Shown one piece after another: positions 1 to 7,483 of a stretch of 64,000 nucleotides of DNA. The notes beneath the pieces were generated by a model. That model made no database searches, was not told where the DNA came from, and worked only from the letters and a program-made list of their open reading frames with translations. The stretch is from contig NZ_JAVTJJ010000011.1 of the NCBI RefSeq assembly GCF_031843945.1, positions 61,917 through 125,916 on the forward strand, in the 5' to 3' direction. This DNA comes from Paracidovorax sp031843945 (GTDB lineage Bacteria > Pseudomonadota > Gammaproteobacteria > Burkholderiales > Burkholderiaceae_C). The stretch's first letter is position 1, and each line of letters begins with the position of its first letter. The position numbers were made by a program, and so were the translations under genes.

Positions 1-609
1 CTGGGCGCCCGCGTCGATCTGCGCGTTCAGGTAGGCGGCCACGGCATCGGCGTTGATGGCCAGAATGCGGTGCATCAGGTCGGGGCGGCTGTACATCAGC
101 GTCTTGACCAGGCGGTAGTCGTCACTGCCCTTGCCCTCGACCATGTAGCAGGCCAGCGTCCAGGGGCTGCCCGAAAAGCCGATCAGCGGCACGCGGCCGT
201 TCAAAGCGCGGCGAATGGAGGTGACGGCGTCGAACACGTAGCGCAGCTTGTCCATGTCGGGCACCTGCAAGGCGGCCACGGCGGCTTCATCGCGCACCAC
301 CTGGGCAAAGCGCGGGCCTTCGCCCTCGGCGAACGTCAGGCCCAGGCCCATGGCGTCTGGCACGGTGAGGATGTCGCTGAACAGAATGGCCGCGTCGAGC
401 GGGAAGCGCTCCAGGGGCTGCAGCGTGACCTCGGTGGCGTAGTCGACGTTGGTGGCCAGGCCCATGAAGCTGCCGGCCTTCGCGCGCGTGGCCTTGTACT
501 CGGGCAAATAGCGGCCTGCCTGGCGCATGAGCCACAGGGGCGTGTATTCGGTGGCCTGGCGTCGGCAGGCGCGCAGGAAGGTGTCGTTGATGAGGGGGGC
601 GAAGGGCAT
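1..609 (-). CDS. hemE: Uroporphyrinogen decarboxylase, 5' part (3' end outside window)
   Basis: This enzyme decarboxylates the four acetate side chains of uroporphyrinogen III to give coproporphyrinogen III in cytosolic haem synthesis. The minus-strand frame opens with MPFAPLINDTFLRACRR and carries the family signature RQAGRYLPEY near residues 29-38, followed by the conserved ILFSDILTVPDAMGLGL stretch and the later PLIGFSGSPWTLACYM block. The ATG at 607-609 matches the usual HemE N-terminus. About 203 codons are present, close to 55% of a normal protein of about 360-370 residues. The reading frame runs uninterrupted off the left edge, so the gene is partial only because of the window limit. 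Identification is firm. Confidence 0.95.
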   Translation of the reverse strand, partial: MPFAPLINDTFLRACRRQATEYTPLWLMRQAGRYLPEYKATRAKAGSFMGLATNVDYATEVTLQPLERFPLDAAILFSDILTVPDAMGLGLTFAEGEGPRFAQVVRDEAAVAALQVPDMDKLRYVFDAVTSIRRALNGRVPLIGFSGSPWTLACYMVEGKGSDDYRLVKTLMYSRPDLMHRILAINADAVAAYLNAQIDAGAQ

Positions 610-690
610 GCGGGCATTGTCGCAGGGCCTTCACGGCAGGGTTGGCGATGGAGCCGTGGCTTGTGACGCGGGCGACACCCATTCCATCGG

Positions 691-757
691 GTTCATGGTC
701 TTTTTTGGCTGTAGCGCTTGATAGTAAAGCGCGAGTAGCTATTATTTTTGTAGCAAA
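691..757 (-). repeat. Dispersed two-hairpin repeat, copy A (end of nhaR)
   Basis: In minus orientation this copy reads TTTGCTA, an AT-rich stretch with AATAGCT, then GCGCTTT and AAGCGCT arms around a short loop, then AGCCAAAAAAGACCATGAAC. The last part also appears in copy K inside uvrA. Its first bases encode the final residues and the TAA stop of the NhaR-type gene, so the repeat boundary coincides with the gene end. The element lies in the gap between hemE and nhaR. Confidence 0.8.
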
Positions 758-1644
758 CCGCTGGCACCGGCTTCCAACAACCGGGTGACCAGCGGGTGCA
801 TGACCTTGCGGGCGCTGTAGATCAGGTGGAAGTGTTCGTGCACCTCGGGCGTGGTGCCCACGGCTTCCAGGCCGTAAGTGCGCTGCAGGTGTTCACCCAG
901 TATCAGCGGCGCAGGCATCACGCCCATGCCAGAGGCGGCGAAGGTGCTGAGCAGGGCGCTGTCTTCGAACTCGCCCGCCAGCCGGGGGCGGATGCGTTCG
1001 CGCTCCAGCCAGTGGTCGATGCGCTCGCGCAGCGCGGCGTGATTCGTCGGCAGCAGCACCGGCACGGTGGCCAGGCTGTGCGGAAAGTTCTGCGCCGCTG
1101 CACGCGCCCAGAGCGGCGGGGCGTACCAGCCCACCTCGCTGGTGCCCAGCAGCTGGCTGGTGGTGCGCAGCGCCGGGTTGGGTGGCGCGGACCGGTCGGC
1201 CAGTACAGCGTCGAGCTTGTGCAGCGCCAGCTCGGCCAGCAGGGGCTGGAATTCGCCGTCGTGGCACAACAGGCGCAGGTGCGGCTCGTCCAGCACGGGC
1301 GTCAGCAGGCGGTGCACGGCCAGCTTGGCGATGCCGTCGGAGATGCCCAGCTGCAGCCGCACCGTCTGGCCGCTGGTGGCTTCGAGCACGCGCTGGGGCA
1401 ACTGCTCGCCCAGGGCGAAGATGTGGTCGGCCTCGTGCAGCGCCGCCACGCCCGCGTCGGTCAGTACCAGGTTGCGGCCTTCGGTGCGCAAGAGGGCGGT
1501 GCCCAGGTCTTTTTCCAGCGACCGCACCTGGGCGCTGATGGTCTGCACGGCCATGTCCAGCCGCTCGGCCGCGCGGGCCACGCCGCCTTCCTTGGCTACC
1601 ACCCAGAAGTAGTAGAGGTGGCGGTAGTTGAAGCTTTGGCTCAT
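742..1644 (-). CDS. nhaR: LysR-family regulator, NhaR type
   Basis: This is a LysR-type transcription factor of 300 residues. The N-terminal winged helix-turn-helix reads FNYRHLYYFWVVAKEGG, AAERLDMAVQTISAQVRSLE, then the LRTEGRNLVLTDAG wing. That wording (YYFWVVAKEGGVARAAERL) is typical of NhaR, the sodium/proton-responsive activator, rather than of generic LysR proteins. The rest is the periplasmic-binding-fold effector domain, which includes the CHDGEF stretch. I chose the ATG at 1642-1644 because the upstream extension to 1734 has no LysR homology. No nhaA antiporter is next to it; the divergent neighbour is a TerC-type membrane protein. The last five codons and the stop are supplied by repeat copy A. 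The ligand is unknown. Confidence 0.85.
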   Translation of the reverse strand: MSQSFNYRHLYYFWVVAKEGGVARAAERLDMAVQTISAQVRSLEKDLGTALLRTEGRNLVLTDAGVAALHEADHIFALGEQLPQRVLEATSGQTVRLQLGISDGIAKLAVHRLLTPVLDEPHLRLLCHDGEFQPLLAELALHKLDAVLADRSAPPNPALRTTSQLLGTSEVGWYAPPLWARAAAQNFPHSLATVPVLLPTNHAALRERIDHWLERERIRPRLAGEFEDSALLSTFAASGMGVMPAPLILGEHLQRTYGLEAVGTTPEVHEHFHLIYSARKVMHPLVTRLLEAGASGLLQK

Positions 1645-1671
1645 GGAGTGGGGGCAAAAATCGTTGAACAG

Positions 1672-1686
1672 TTCGGAAAAACCGAA
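1672..1686. promoter_or_regulatory. Small perfect inverted repeat upstream of nhaR
   Basis: TTCGG-AAAAA-CCGAA is a perfect 5-bp inverted repeat lying 28-42 bases upstream of the nhaR start codon, in the 228-base gap shared with the divergent terC gene. It could be a half-site pair for the LysR protein or simply part of the promoter. The short arms make chance occurrence possible. Confidence 0.25.
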
Positions 1687-1872
1687 GTGATGGTACCGGT
1701 TAGCCATCTTCCCTTTCGGCAGCGGCGGCCCCACAGTCCCGGTTCCCGTTCAACACTACTTCTCCAAACATGAACACCACCTCGTGCTTCTTATATGTGC
1801 CGCCGACAGGTCCTCTGGAACCTGCCCGCACGGCTGCGTCTTCCCGCTCGCTGCGCCAGGAGGGCCTGAGCC

Positions 1873-2865
1873 ATGGTTGAGACGATTGGAACCTGGTGGA
1901 TGTGGGCGGCCTTCGGCGTGTTCGTCGTGGTCGCCATCGGTATCGACTTGCTGGTCATGGAGCGCCAGGGGGCGCACAAGGTGACCATGAAAGAGGCGCT
2001 CAGCTGGAGCGTGCTGTGGTTCTCGCTCGCGTTCGTGTTCGTCGGACTGCTGTGGTGGTATCTCAACGGATCGCAGGGGCGAGAGGTCGCCAACACCGTG
2101 TCGATGCAGTTCATCACGGGCTACCTGGTTGAAAAGAGCCTATCGGTCGACAACATCTTTGTCTTCCTGATGATCTTCAGCTACTTCGCCGTACCGGCCG
2201 AATACCAGAAGCGCGCGCTCATCGTCGGCATCATCGGCGCCATCGTGCTGCGCACCATCCTGATTCTGGTGGGCGCCTGGCTGCTGGCCACGTTCCACTG
2301 GCTGCTGTACGTGTTCGGTGCGTTCCTGGTCATCACCGGCGTGAAGATGTGGATCGCCGCGGGCAAGGAGCCGGACATTGCGAGCAACCCGGTGCTGAAG
2401 TTCTTGCGCAAGCGCATTCGCATGTCCGACACCTTCGACGGCGAGAAGATGACCACCGTGGTCAACGGCGTGAAGCTCTTCACCCCGCTGTTCGTGGTGC
2501 TGGTGATGATCGGCATCACCGACGTGATCTTCGCGGTGGACAGCATTCCGGCCATCTTCGCCATCACCAGCGACCCGTTCATCGTGCTGACGGCCAACAT
2601 CTTTGCCATCCTGGGCCTGCGCGCGCTGTACTTCCTGCTGGCTGACCTGGCCGACCGCTTCCACCTGCTGGCCTACGGCCTGGCCCTGGTGCTGGTGTTC
2701 ATCGGCGCAAAGATGCTGCTGATCGACGTGTACAAGATCCCGATCGGCTACGCGCTGCTGGTGACCGCAGGCCTGATCGCCGGCTCCATCGTGCTGTCGT
2801 TGCGTTCCTCGCGTCCCGTGCCCGTCACTGCGGACACGCCGGCGGCCCTGCCGCCCAAGGAATGA
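1873..2865 (+). CDS. TerC/Alx-family integral membrane protein
   Basis: This 330-residue polytopic membrane protein has about nine hydrophobic segments. Family hallmarks are EKSLSVDNIFVFLMIFSYFAVP near residues 85-105, LFTPLFVVLVMIGITDVIFAVDSIPAIFAIT near residues 203-233, and RALYFLLADLADRF. The conserved membrane-embedded acidic residues (SVDNIFV and DVIFAVDS) are present. In other bacteria TerC/Alx/MeeF proteins export manganese or supply metal to exoenzymes, and some confer tellurite resistance; which applies here cannot be told. The ATG follows AGGAGG at 1859-1864 with good spacing. The stop overlaps the next start (ATGA at 2862-2865), so the DUF2062 gene is translationally coupled. I found no yybP-ykoY manganese riboswitch in the leader. 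Confidence 0.9.
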   Translation: MVETIGTWWMWAAFGVFVVVAIGIDLLVMERQGAHKVTMKEALSWSVLWFSLAFVFVGLLWWYLNGSQGREVANTVSMQFITGYLVEKSLSVDNIFVFLMIFSYFAVPAEYQKRALIVGIIGAIVLRTILILVGAWLLATFHWLLYVFGAFLVITGVKMWIAAGKEPDIASNPVLKFLRKRIRMSDTFDGEKMTTVVNGVKLFTPLFVVLVMIGITDVIFAVDSIPAIFAITSDPFIVLTANIFAILGLRALYFLLADLADRFHLLAYGLALVLVFIGAKMLLIDVYKIPIGYALLVTAGLIAGSIVLSLRSSRPVPVTADTPAALPPKE

Positions 2866-3461
2866 CGGGCTCCGGCTTGATGCAATCCCTGTGCACCCTG
2901 CGCCGCTGGCTGCGCGGGCTCGAACCCCGGGCCCGCGCCTACATGGACCGCGGCTGGCTGCACCGCATGCAGCCCTGGCTGGAGCGGCGCCAGCTGTTCC
3001 GCTTTCAGCGCCAGCCGCTGGCGCGCGGAGTGGCGGCCGGGGCTTTTTGCGGGCTCATTCCCGGGCCGCTGCAAATCCCCGCCACGGCGCTGGTCTGCGC
3101 CTGGGTGCGCGGCAACGTGGTGGCCGGCGGCGTCACCACCTTCTATACCAACCCGCTGACCACCGTGCCGCTGTACGCGCTGGCCTTCCACATCGGCGCG
3201 CTGCTGCTGCCGGGCGACCAGCTGCTGCCCGCCTGGAGCAGCGTGGCCCCCGGCGGCGACTTCACCGTACAGGCCCTGGGCGCCTGGATTCAAGCGCTGG
3301 GCATGCCCGTGCTGGTGGGACTGCCGGTGCTGGGTGTGCTGCTGGCGGCGCTGGGCTACCTGGCGGTGCAGGTGTTGTGGCTGGCGCCGGCCGTGCAGCG
3401 CGGTCGCCGGTGGCGCCGTGCGCGGGCCGCCGCGGTTCACGCCAGCGTCCCACGTGGTTGA
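2862..3461 (+). CDS. DUF2062 domain membrane protein
   Basis: A 199-residue protein with the DUF2062 core: RQPLARGVAAGAFCGLIPGP near residues 49-68, then NVVAGGVTTFYTNPLTTVPLY, which places conserved Gly, Asn and Pro residues in a membrane-embedded segment. A second hydrophobic hairpin follows near residues 145-175, and the basic C-terminus is probably cytoplasmic. The function of DUF2062 is not established. The ATG at 2862 overlaps the terC stop by four bases; an internal ATG at 2880 (MQSLCTLRRW) is an alternative start and would lose six residues. Coupling to the TerC-type gene suggests a shared membrane or metal-related role, but that is inference. Confidence 0.85.
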   Translation: MTGSGLMQSLCTLRRWLRGLEPRARAYMDRGWLHRMQPWLERRQLFRFQRQPLARGVAAGAFCGLIPGPLQIPATALVCAWVRGNVVAGGVTTFYTNPLTTVPLYALAFHIGALLLPGDQLLPAWSSVAPGGDFTVQALGAWIQALGMPVLVGLPVLGVLLAALGYLAVQVLWLAPAVQRGRRWRRARAAAVHASVPRG

Positions 3462-3488
3462 TGCGCAGTCGGTGACGATGGGCTTTTG

Positions 3489-3547
3489 GTAAAAAGAGCC
3501 TGTAGCGCTTGCTGAGTAAGCGCTCATTGCTATTCTATTAATAGCAA
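3489..3547 (-). repeat. Dispersed two-hairpin repeat, copy B
   Basis: In minus orientation it starts with a perfect hairpin, TTGCTATT-AATAG-AATAGCAA, followed by the second hairpin, AGCGCTTAC and GTAGCGCTTGCT-like arms, and ends in AGGCTCTTTTTACC. It lies between the convergent DUF2062 and redoxin genes and touches neither coding region. This is the clearest copy for seeing the first stem. Confidence 0.8.
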
Positions 3548-3567
3548 GCGTTGTCGATGGGCGCCGC

Positions 3568-4182
3568 TCATGCTGGCGACTTGTATTTGATCGAGCAGCC
3601 ATACGGCTGCGTGGTGGCGGCCGCGATCGGTTTGCCGGCAGCGACATCCGCCAGCGCTGCCTTCACGTAATTGGTCGCCTTGTCGATGTCGGCCGGGCGG
3701 GCAGAGGCAATGCTGTCGATGCCGCCCGCATACACCAGCGACCCCTGCGCGTTCACGATGTACAGGTGCGGCGTGGTGCGCGCGCCGTAGGTGTGGCCCA
3801 CGGCGCCCTCTTCGTCCATCAGCACGGCGGTGGGTACGGCCTTGCGTTCCTTGAGCCAGCCGGTGAGCCTGGGGCCTTCCAGGTAGTCGCTGGCGGCCTT
3901 TTCCGTCGAGTTGACCGACAGCCACACCACGCCCTGATCCACGGCGCTTTTCTGCGTGGCGGGGATGTTGCCGCTGTCGTAGTGCTTGCGCACGAACGGA
4001 CAGCCGGGGTTGGTCCATTCCAGCACGACGGTCTTTCCGCGGAAGTCGGACAGGCGCACGGTCTTGCCCGTGGCGTCCCTGGCGGAGAAGTCGGGCGCGG
4101 GCTGGCCCACGGTGGCCGCTGCCTGGGCGCCTGCGGCGGCCAGCGTGAGAGAGATGGCGATCAGGGTGCGTCGACGCAGCAT
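3568..4182 (-). CDS. Exported thioredoxin-fold redoxin (AhpC/TSA-like)
   Basis: A 204-residue protein with a cleavable signal peptide (basic MLRRRT, hydrophobic core, cleavage near AQAA at residues 19-22). The mature part is a redoxin/TlpA-like fold: GQPAPDFSARDATGK, then LSDFRGKTVVLEWTNPGCPFVRKHY with one active-site cysteine in the NPGCPFV loop instead of CxxC, and a cis-proline region TTPHLYIVN. A second cysteine lies at the extreme C-terminus (PYGCSIKY). A single peroxidatic-type Cys with a distant C-terminal Cys suggests a peroxiredoxin-like periplasmic reductase, but no substrate can be assigned. It is a single gene, flanked by repeat copy B and an MFS gene on the same strand. Confidence 0.85.
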   Translation of the reverse strand: MLRRRTLIAISLTLAAAGAQAAATVGQPAPDFSARDATGKTVRLSDFRGKTVVLEWTNPGCPFVRKHYDSGNIPATQKSAVDQGVVWLSVNSTEKAASDYLEGPRLTGWLKERKAVPTAVLMDEEGAVGHTYGARTTPHLYIVNAQGSLVYAGGIDSIASARPADIDKATNYVKAALADVAAGKPIAAATTQPYGCSIKYKSPA

Positions 4183-4296
4183 GGAACGATCCTCCTGGGA
4201 TGGTGACGCTTGCAGTATCGGCGCAGGCCCGCTCCAGGCCCAGCGCTACCCCGATCGCGGCACTGGATTGGTCGCACACCCGCTGCAAGGGCGCCG

Positions 4297-5538
4297 TCAG
4301 CGGTGCGGAACCGACCGCGCGGTGAACGCCGCCACGCAGGCCAGCGCGATCAGCAGCAGGCCGTACCCCAGCGCCGTGGCGCGCAGGCCGTACAGCCCGG
4401 TGAGCAGGCCGGCGGCGATGGCCGGCAGACTGAAGGCCAGGTAGCTGAGCACGAAGAAGCTGGCCATCAGGCCGGCGCGGTCTTGCGCCGAGGCCATGGG
4501 CACCAGGCAACGCACGGCTGCATGGAAACCCGCGCCAAAGCCCAGGCCTGCCACTAGCGTGCCACCGAAGAACGCCACAGGTTGCCCCCATGCCACGCCC
4601 GCGAGCGTGATGGCCAGGCCCACCGCCAGCGCGGCGGCACTGCCCTGCAGCACGCTGCGCGGCGGCCGCTGGCGCACCACGGCGATGGCCACCGCGCCGG
4701 GCAACACCAGCGCAGCGATCAGCAGCCCACCGACCAGCGGCGACGCGTTGCCCGTCACCAGCCGGCCCAGCGAGGGGCCGAGCGACAGATAGAACCCGCC
4801 CAGCGCCCAGCCGGCCGTGCTCAGCGGCAGGACGCGCAGCAGCGGCGCGCGGGCCGCCGCAGGCACGTGCATGCGCGGCACCAGCGAGCGCCAGGCGCCC
4901 GGGCGGCGCGCCACCGTGTCGGGCAGCCAGAAAGTGGCCGCGCATTGCAGCGCGATCACCACCAGCAGCAGCTCGAACACCAGATGCGTGGGTGAGGGCA
5001 GGTACTGCACCAGCACACTGGTGCCGAGTGCGCCCAGGGCCATGCCGACCATGGGCCCCACGCTGTTCATCAGCGGGCCGCGCACAGGGTGCAGGTCCAC
5101 CAGCAAGGCGCCCAGCGCACTGGTGGCGACGCCCGTGGCAAAGCCCTGCAGCACGCGGGCAGCCAACAGCCAGGCCACCGAATCGGCCCACCAGAAGGCC
5201 AGTACCGACACGAATTCCAGCGCGAGCGCGGCGATCACCACGACGCGCCGGCCGATGTGGTCGGAGAGCGCGCCAAAGCACAGCAGCGAAGCCAGCAGCG
5301 CGAACGCATAGCTGGAGAAAATCACGGTGAGGCTGAACGCCGAGAAGCCCCACATCTCGCGGTACAGCGCATACAGCGGCGAAGGCGCGCTGGATGCGGC
5401 GAGGAACATCACCACGATGGACCCCGTGAGCCACAGCGCGGCATCGGGCCCGAGCCGGCGCGCCGGCCAGGCGGCGGAGGTGGAAGGAGCAGAAGCAGTG
5501 GACGTGGCATTAACGCTAAAAAATTGCGTTAGCAACAT
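4297..5538 (-). CDS. MFS drug/metabolite efflux transporter
   Basis: A 413-residue major facilitator with twelve predicted membrane segments, an SSAPSPLYALYREMWGFS entry region and the loop 2-3 motif FGALSDHIGRRVV near residues 98-110. Loop 2-3 and the absence of a long C-terminal tail fit drug:proton antiporters; the substrate is unknown. The divergent neighbour is a TetR regulator, the classic arrangement for an inducible exporter. A 9-bp inverted repeat straddles the first codons (5524-5554), so a repressor bound there would block both transcription start and translation. I kept the ATG at 5536-5538; no better internal start lies before the first membrane segment. Confidence 0.85.
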   Translation of the reverse strand: MLLTQFFSVNATSTASAPSTSAAWPARRLGPDAALWLTGSIVVMFLAASSAPSPLYALYREMWGFSAFSLTVIFSSYAFALLASLLCFGALSDHIGRRVVVIAALALEFVSVLAFWWADSVAWLLAARVLQGFATGVATSALGALLVDLHPVRGPLMNSVGPMVGMALGALGTSVLVQYLPSPTHLVFELLLVVIALQCAATFWLPDTVARRPGAWRSLVPRMHVPAAARAPLLRVLPLSTAGWALGGFYLSLGPSLGRLVTGNASPLVGGLLIAALVLPGAVAIAVVRQRPPRSVLQGSAAALAVGLAITLAGVAWGQPVAFFGGTLVAGLGFGAGFHAAVRCLVPMASAQDRAGLMASFFVLSYLAFSLPAIAAGLLTGLYGLRATALGYGLLLIALACVAAFTARSVPHR

Positions 5539-5554
5539 TGTGGTACTAACGCAA
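5510..5554. promoter_or_regulatory. Probable TetR operator between divergent MFS and tetR
   Basis: TTGCGTTAG at 5524-5532 and CTAACGCAA at 5546-5554 form a perfect 9-bp inverted repeat with a 13-base spacer. A third half-site-like word, TTAACGCT, lies at 5510-5517. The repeat covers the MFS start codon and lies 50-80 bases upstream of tetR. TetR dimers bind such dyads, so I infer an autoregulatory operator; it has not been shown experimentally. Confidence 0.6.
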
Positions 5555-5606
5555 AGTCTTTGCTTTATGGCTCGGTTGTCTTGCCTGCGCTCGTAGAATC
5601 GACGCC

Positions 5607-6233
5607 ATGACCTCTGCAGCCACCCGATTGCGCCCCGGCGGGCGCAGTGCCCGCGTGCAGGCCGCCGTGCACCAGGCCGTGAACGACCTGACGGCGTTGC
5701 ATGGCCGCGATGCGCTCACCATTCCGCAGATCGCCGCACAGGCGGGCGTGACGCCCTCCACCATTTACCGCCGCTGGGGCGATCTGGTCGAGCTGCTGGC
5801 GGACGTGTCCATCGAGCGCCTGCGCGACGAGGCCGAACCGCCCGACACCGGCAGCGTGCGCGGCGACCTGCTGGCCTGGAGCGAGCAGTTTCTCGAAGAA
5901 ATGTCGTCCGACCTGGGCCGGCAGGTGCTCAAGGACGTGCTGTCGGCCAGCGGCTATGGCGACGGTTCCGCGCCCTGTCAGTGCCTGCAGATCACCGCCG
6001 GCCAGATCACCATGCTGGTGGAGCGCGCGCAGGCCCGTGGCCAGGCGACGCCTTCGGTGGATGCTGTGCTTGACACCGTGGTCTCGCCCATCATCTACCG
6101 CCTGCTCATGGGCGCAGGCACGCCCACGGCGCAGCAGGTCGCTCAGTGGGTGCAGGTGTGCATGGCGCAAGGCACCGATGAACGGCTGGTGACCGCACGC
6201 GGGGCGATGTCTGCGAAGAAGGCAGCCCGATAG
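5607..6233 (+). CDS. TetR-family transcriptional repressor
   Basis: A 208-residue TetR protein. The N-terminal helix-turn-helix is at residues 26-62, with LTIPQIAAQAGVTPSTIYRR followed by WGDLVELLADV. The remainder is the helical ligand-binding and dimerisation domain, with a C-terminal domain of the type that follows HxxMxG-like segments in drug-responsive TetR members. It is transcribed away from the MFS exporter with a palindrome between them, so it most likely represses the exporter and itself. The inducer is not predictable from sequence. Confidence 0.88.
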   Translation: MTSAATRLRPGGRSARVQAAVHQAVNDLTALHGRDALTIPQIAAQAGVTPSTIYRRWGDLVELLADVSIERLRDEAEPPDTGSVRGDLLAWSEQFLEEMSSDLGRQVLKDVLSASGYGDGSAPCQCLQITAGQITMLVERAQARGQATPSVDAVLDTVVSPIIYRLLMGAGTPTAQQVAQWVQVCMAQGTDERLVTARGAMSAKKAAR

Positions 6234-6376
6234 CCGAGCGCTGGCTGCTGTGCAGGCGAAGTGGCACGATGGCTGGGCTCGCTGCCAGTGCCCTGCTTGC
6301 ATGCAGTAGGTTGTGTTGGTTTCCGTTCTGCTGCGCCGGAATTTCGTCGCGGCGATGACTTTGCAGGAGTGCGTTC

Positions 6377-7456
6377 ATGTTCCCTCCCACGTTCCTCGCC
6401 CTGCGCTGCGCCGGCATGGCGGTGCTGTGCCTGTCCTGGTCGGCTGTGCAGTCCGCGCCAGCAGCCCCGGCCGCTCCCGTGTGGACCAACACGCTGGGCA
6501 TGCCGTTCGTGCGGGTGCCAGCCGGTCAGTTCCGCATGGGCAGCGACGAGCCGCTGGAGCGCATGGCACGCGACTTTCCGCTGCTGGAGCGCCAACGGCT
6601 GGTGGAACTGGCCGACGAGGCGCCCGTGCACACCGTGCGCATCACCCGGCCGTTCTATCTGGGGCAGGCCGAAGTCACCGTGGGTCAATTCCGCCGCTTC
6701 GTTGCAGCCTCGGGCTACCGGGCCGAGTCGGAGGCCGACGGCACCGGCGGCTATGGCTACAACCCTGACTATGACCCGGCCACCACCCGGCGCGGCGACG
6801 CGTTCGAGGGGCGCGACCCGCGCTATTCGTGGCGCAACCCCGGCTTTGCGCAAGGCGACGACCACCCCGTGGTCAACGTCACCTGGCACGACGCACATGC
6901 GCTGGCTGCCTGGCTCAGCGCCACAGAAGGCCACCGCTACCGCCTGCCGACCGAAGCCGAATGGGAATACGCCTGCCGCGCCGGCACCACCACGCGCTGG
7001 CCGTCGGGCGACGACCCGGCCGCCTTGCCGCGCGAAGCCAACCTGTTCGACCAGTCCGCCGCGCCCTATTGGCCGCGCTGGCAGCAACACGCCGTGCCGG
7101 GCAACGACGGCTACGCCTTCACATCGCCCGTCACCGCGCAGGCACCCAACGCGTTCGGGCTGCACGGCATGGTGGGCAACGCGTGGGAATGGGTGTCTGA
7201 TTTTCATGACGAGGCCACTTACGCCGTCAGCCCGCGCGACGATCCGCAGGGGCCGGCTACCGGCAACGTGCGAGTGCGTCGCGGCGGCTCGTGGCACACC
7301 TGGCCCGTGTATGCGCGGTGCTCGTACCGCAACTGGAATGCGCCGGACACGCGCTACACGCTGGTGGGTATCCGGCTGGTGCGGGAATTGGATGCGCCGG
7401 CACCGGCTGCCGCGCAGCGCGATCCCAAGGCGGCGCCTGGATCTGCACCGCCGTGA
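6377..7456 (+). CDS. Exported SUMF1/EgtB/PvdO-family protein (FGE-sulfatase fold)
   Basis: A 359-residue protein with a signal peptide (hydrophobic segment about 8-25, cleavage near VQSAPA). The single FGE-sulfatase domain spans about residues 33-340: FVRVPAGQFRMGSDE, YLGQAEVTVGQFRRF, HPVVNVTWHDAHALAAWLS, YRLPTEAEWEYACRAGT, FGLHGMVGNAWEWVSD and VRRGGSWHTWP. True formylglycine-generating enzymes carry a copper-binding Cys pair just after the GGS motif; here that place reads GGSWHTWPVYARCSYRNW with only one Cys. It is therefore more likely a structural, ergothioneine-type or PvdO-like family member than a sulfatase activator, and no sulfatase gene is nearby. CAGGAG precedes the ATG by seven bases. 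Confidence 0.85.
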   Translation: MFPPTFLALRCAGMAVLCLSWSAVQSAPAAPAAPVWTNTLGMPFVRVPAGQFRMGSDEPLERMARDFPLLERQRLVELADEAPVHTVRITRPFYLGQAEVTVGQFRRFVAASGYRAESEADGTGGYGYNPDYDPATTRRGDAFEGRDPRYSWRNPGFAQGDDHPVVNVTWHDAHALAAWLSATEGHRYRLPTEAEWEYACRAGTTTRWPSGDDPAALPREANLFDQSAAPYWPRWQQHAVPGNDGYAFTSPVTAQAPNAFGLHGMVGNAWEWVSDFHDEATYAVSPRDDPQGPATGNVRVRRGGSWHTWPVYARCSYRNWNAPDTRYTLVGIRLVRELDAPAPAAAQRDPKAAPGSAPP

Positions 7457-7483
7457 CGCCGTGAAGGCTTCGTCAACAAATGC

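Noticed and set aside
1740..1872. yybP-ykoY manganese riboswitch upstream of the TerC-type gene
   Set aside because: The conserved core of that riboswitch was not found; only a small CAGGT..ACCTG stem is present.
3530..5434. Long minus-strand open frame of 634 codons across the redoxin and MFS genes
   Set aside because: It is a GC-rich shadow frame with low-complexity Arg/Ala/Gly content and no homology; the genes in other frames are clearly coding.
6377..7456. Annotating the SUMF1-like gene as a true formylglycine-generating enzyme
   Set aside because: The Cys pair needed for copper binding and catalysis is not present at the expected site.
7354..7483. Continuation of the pseudogene's first frame to 7354 as real C-terminus
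   Set aside because: It runs antisense into the 3' end of the FGE-like gene and has no family homology beyond about 7590.
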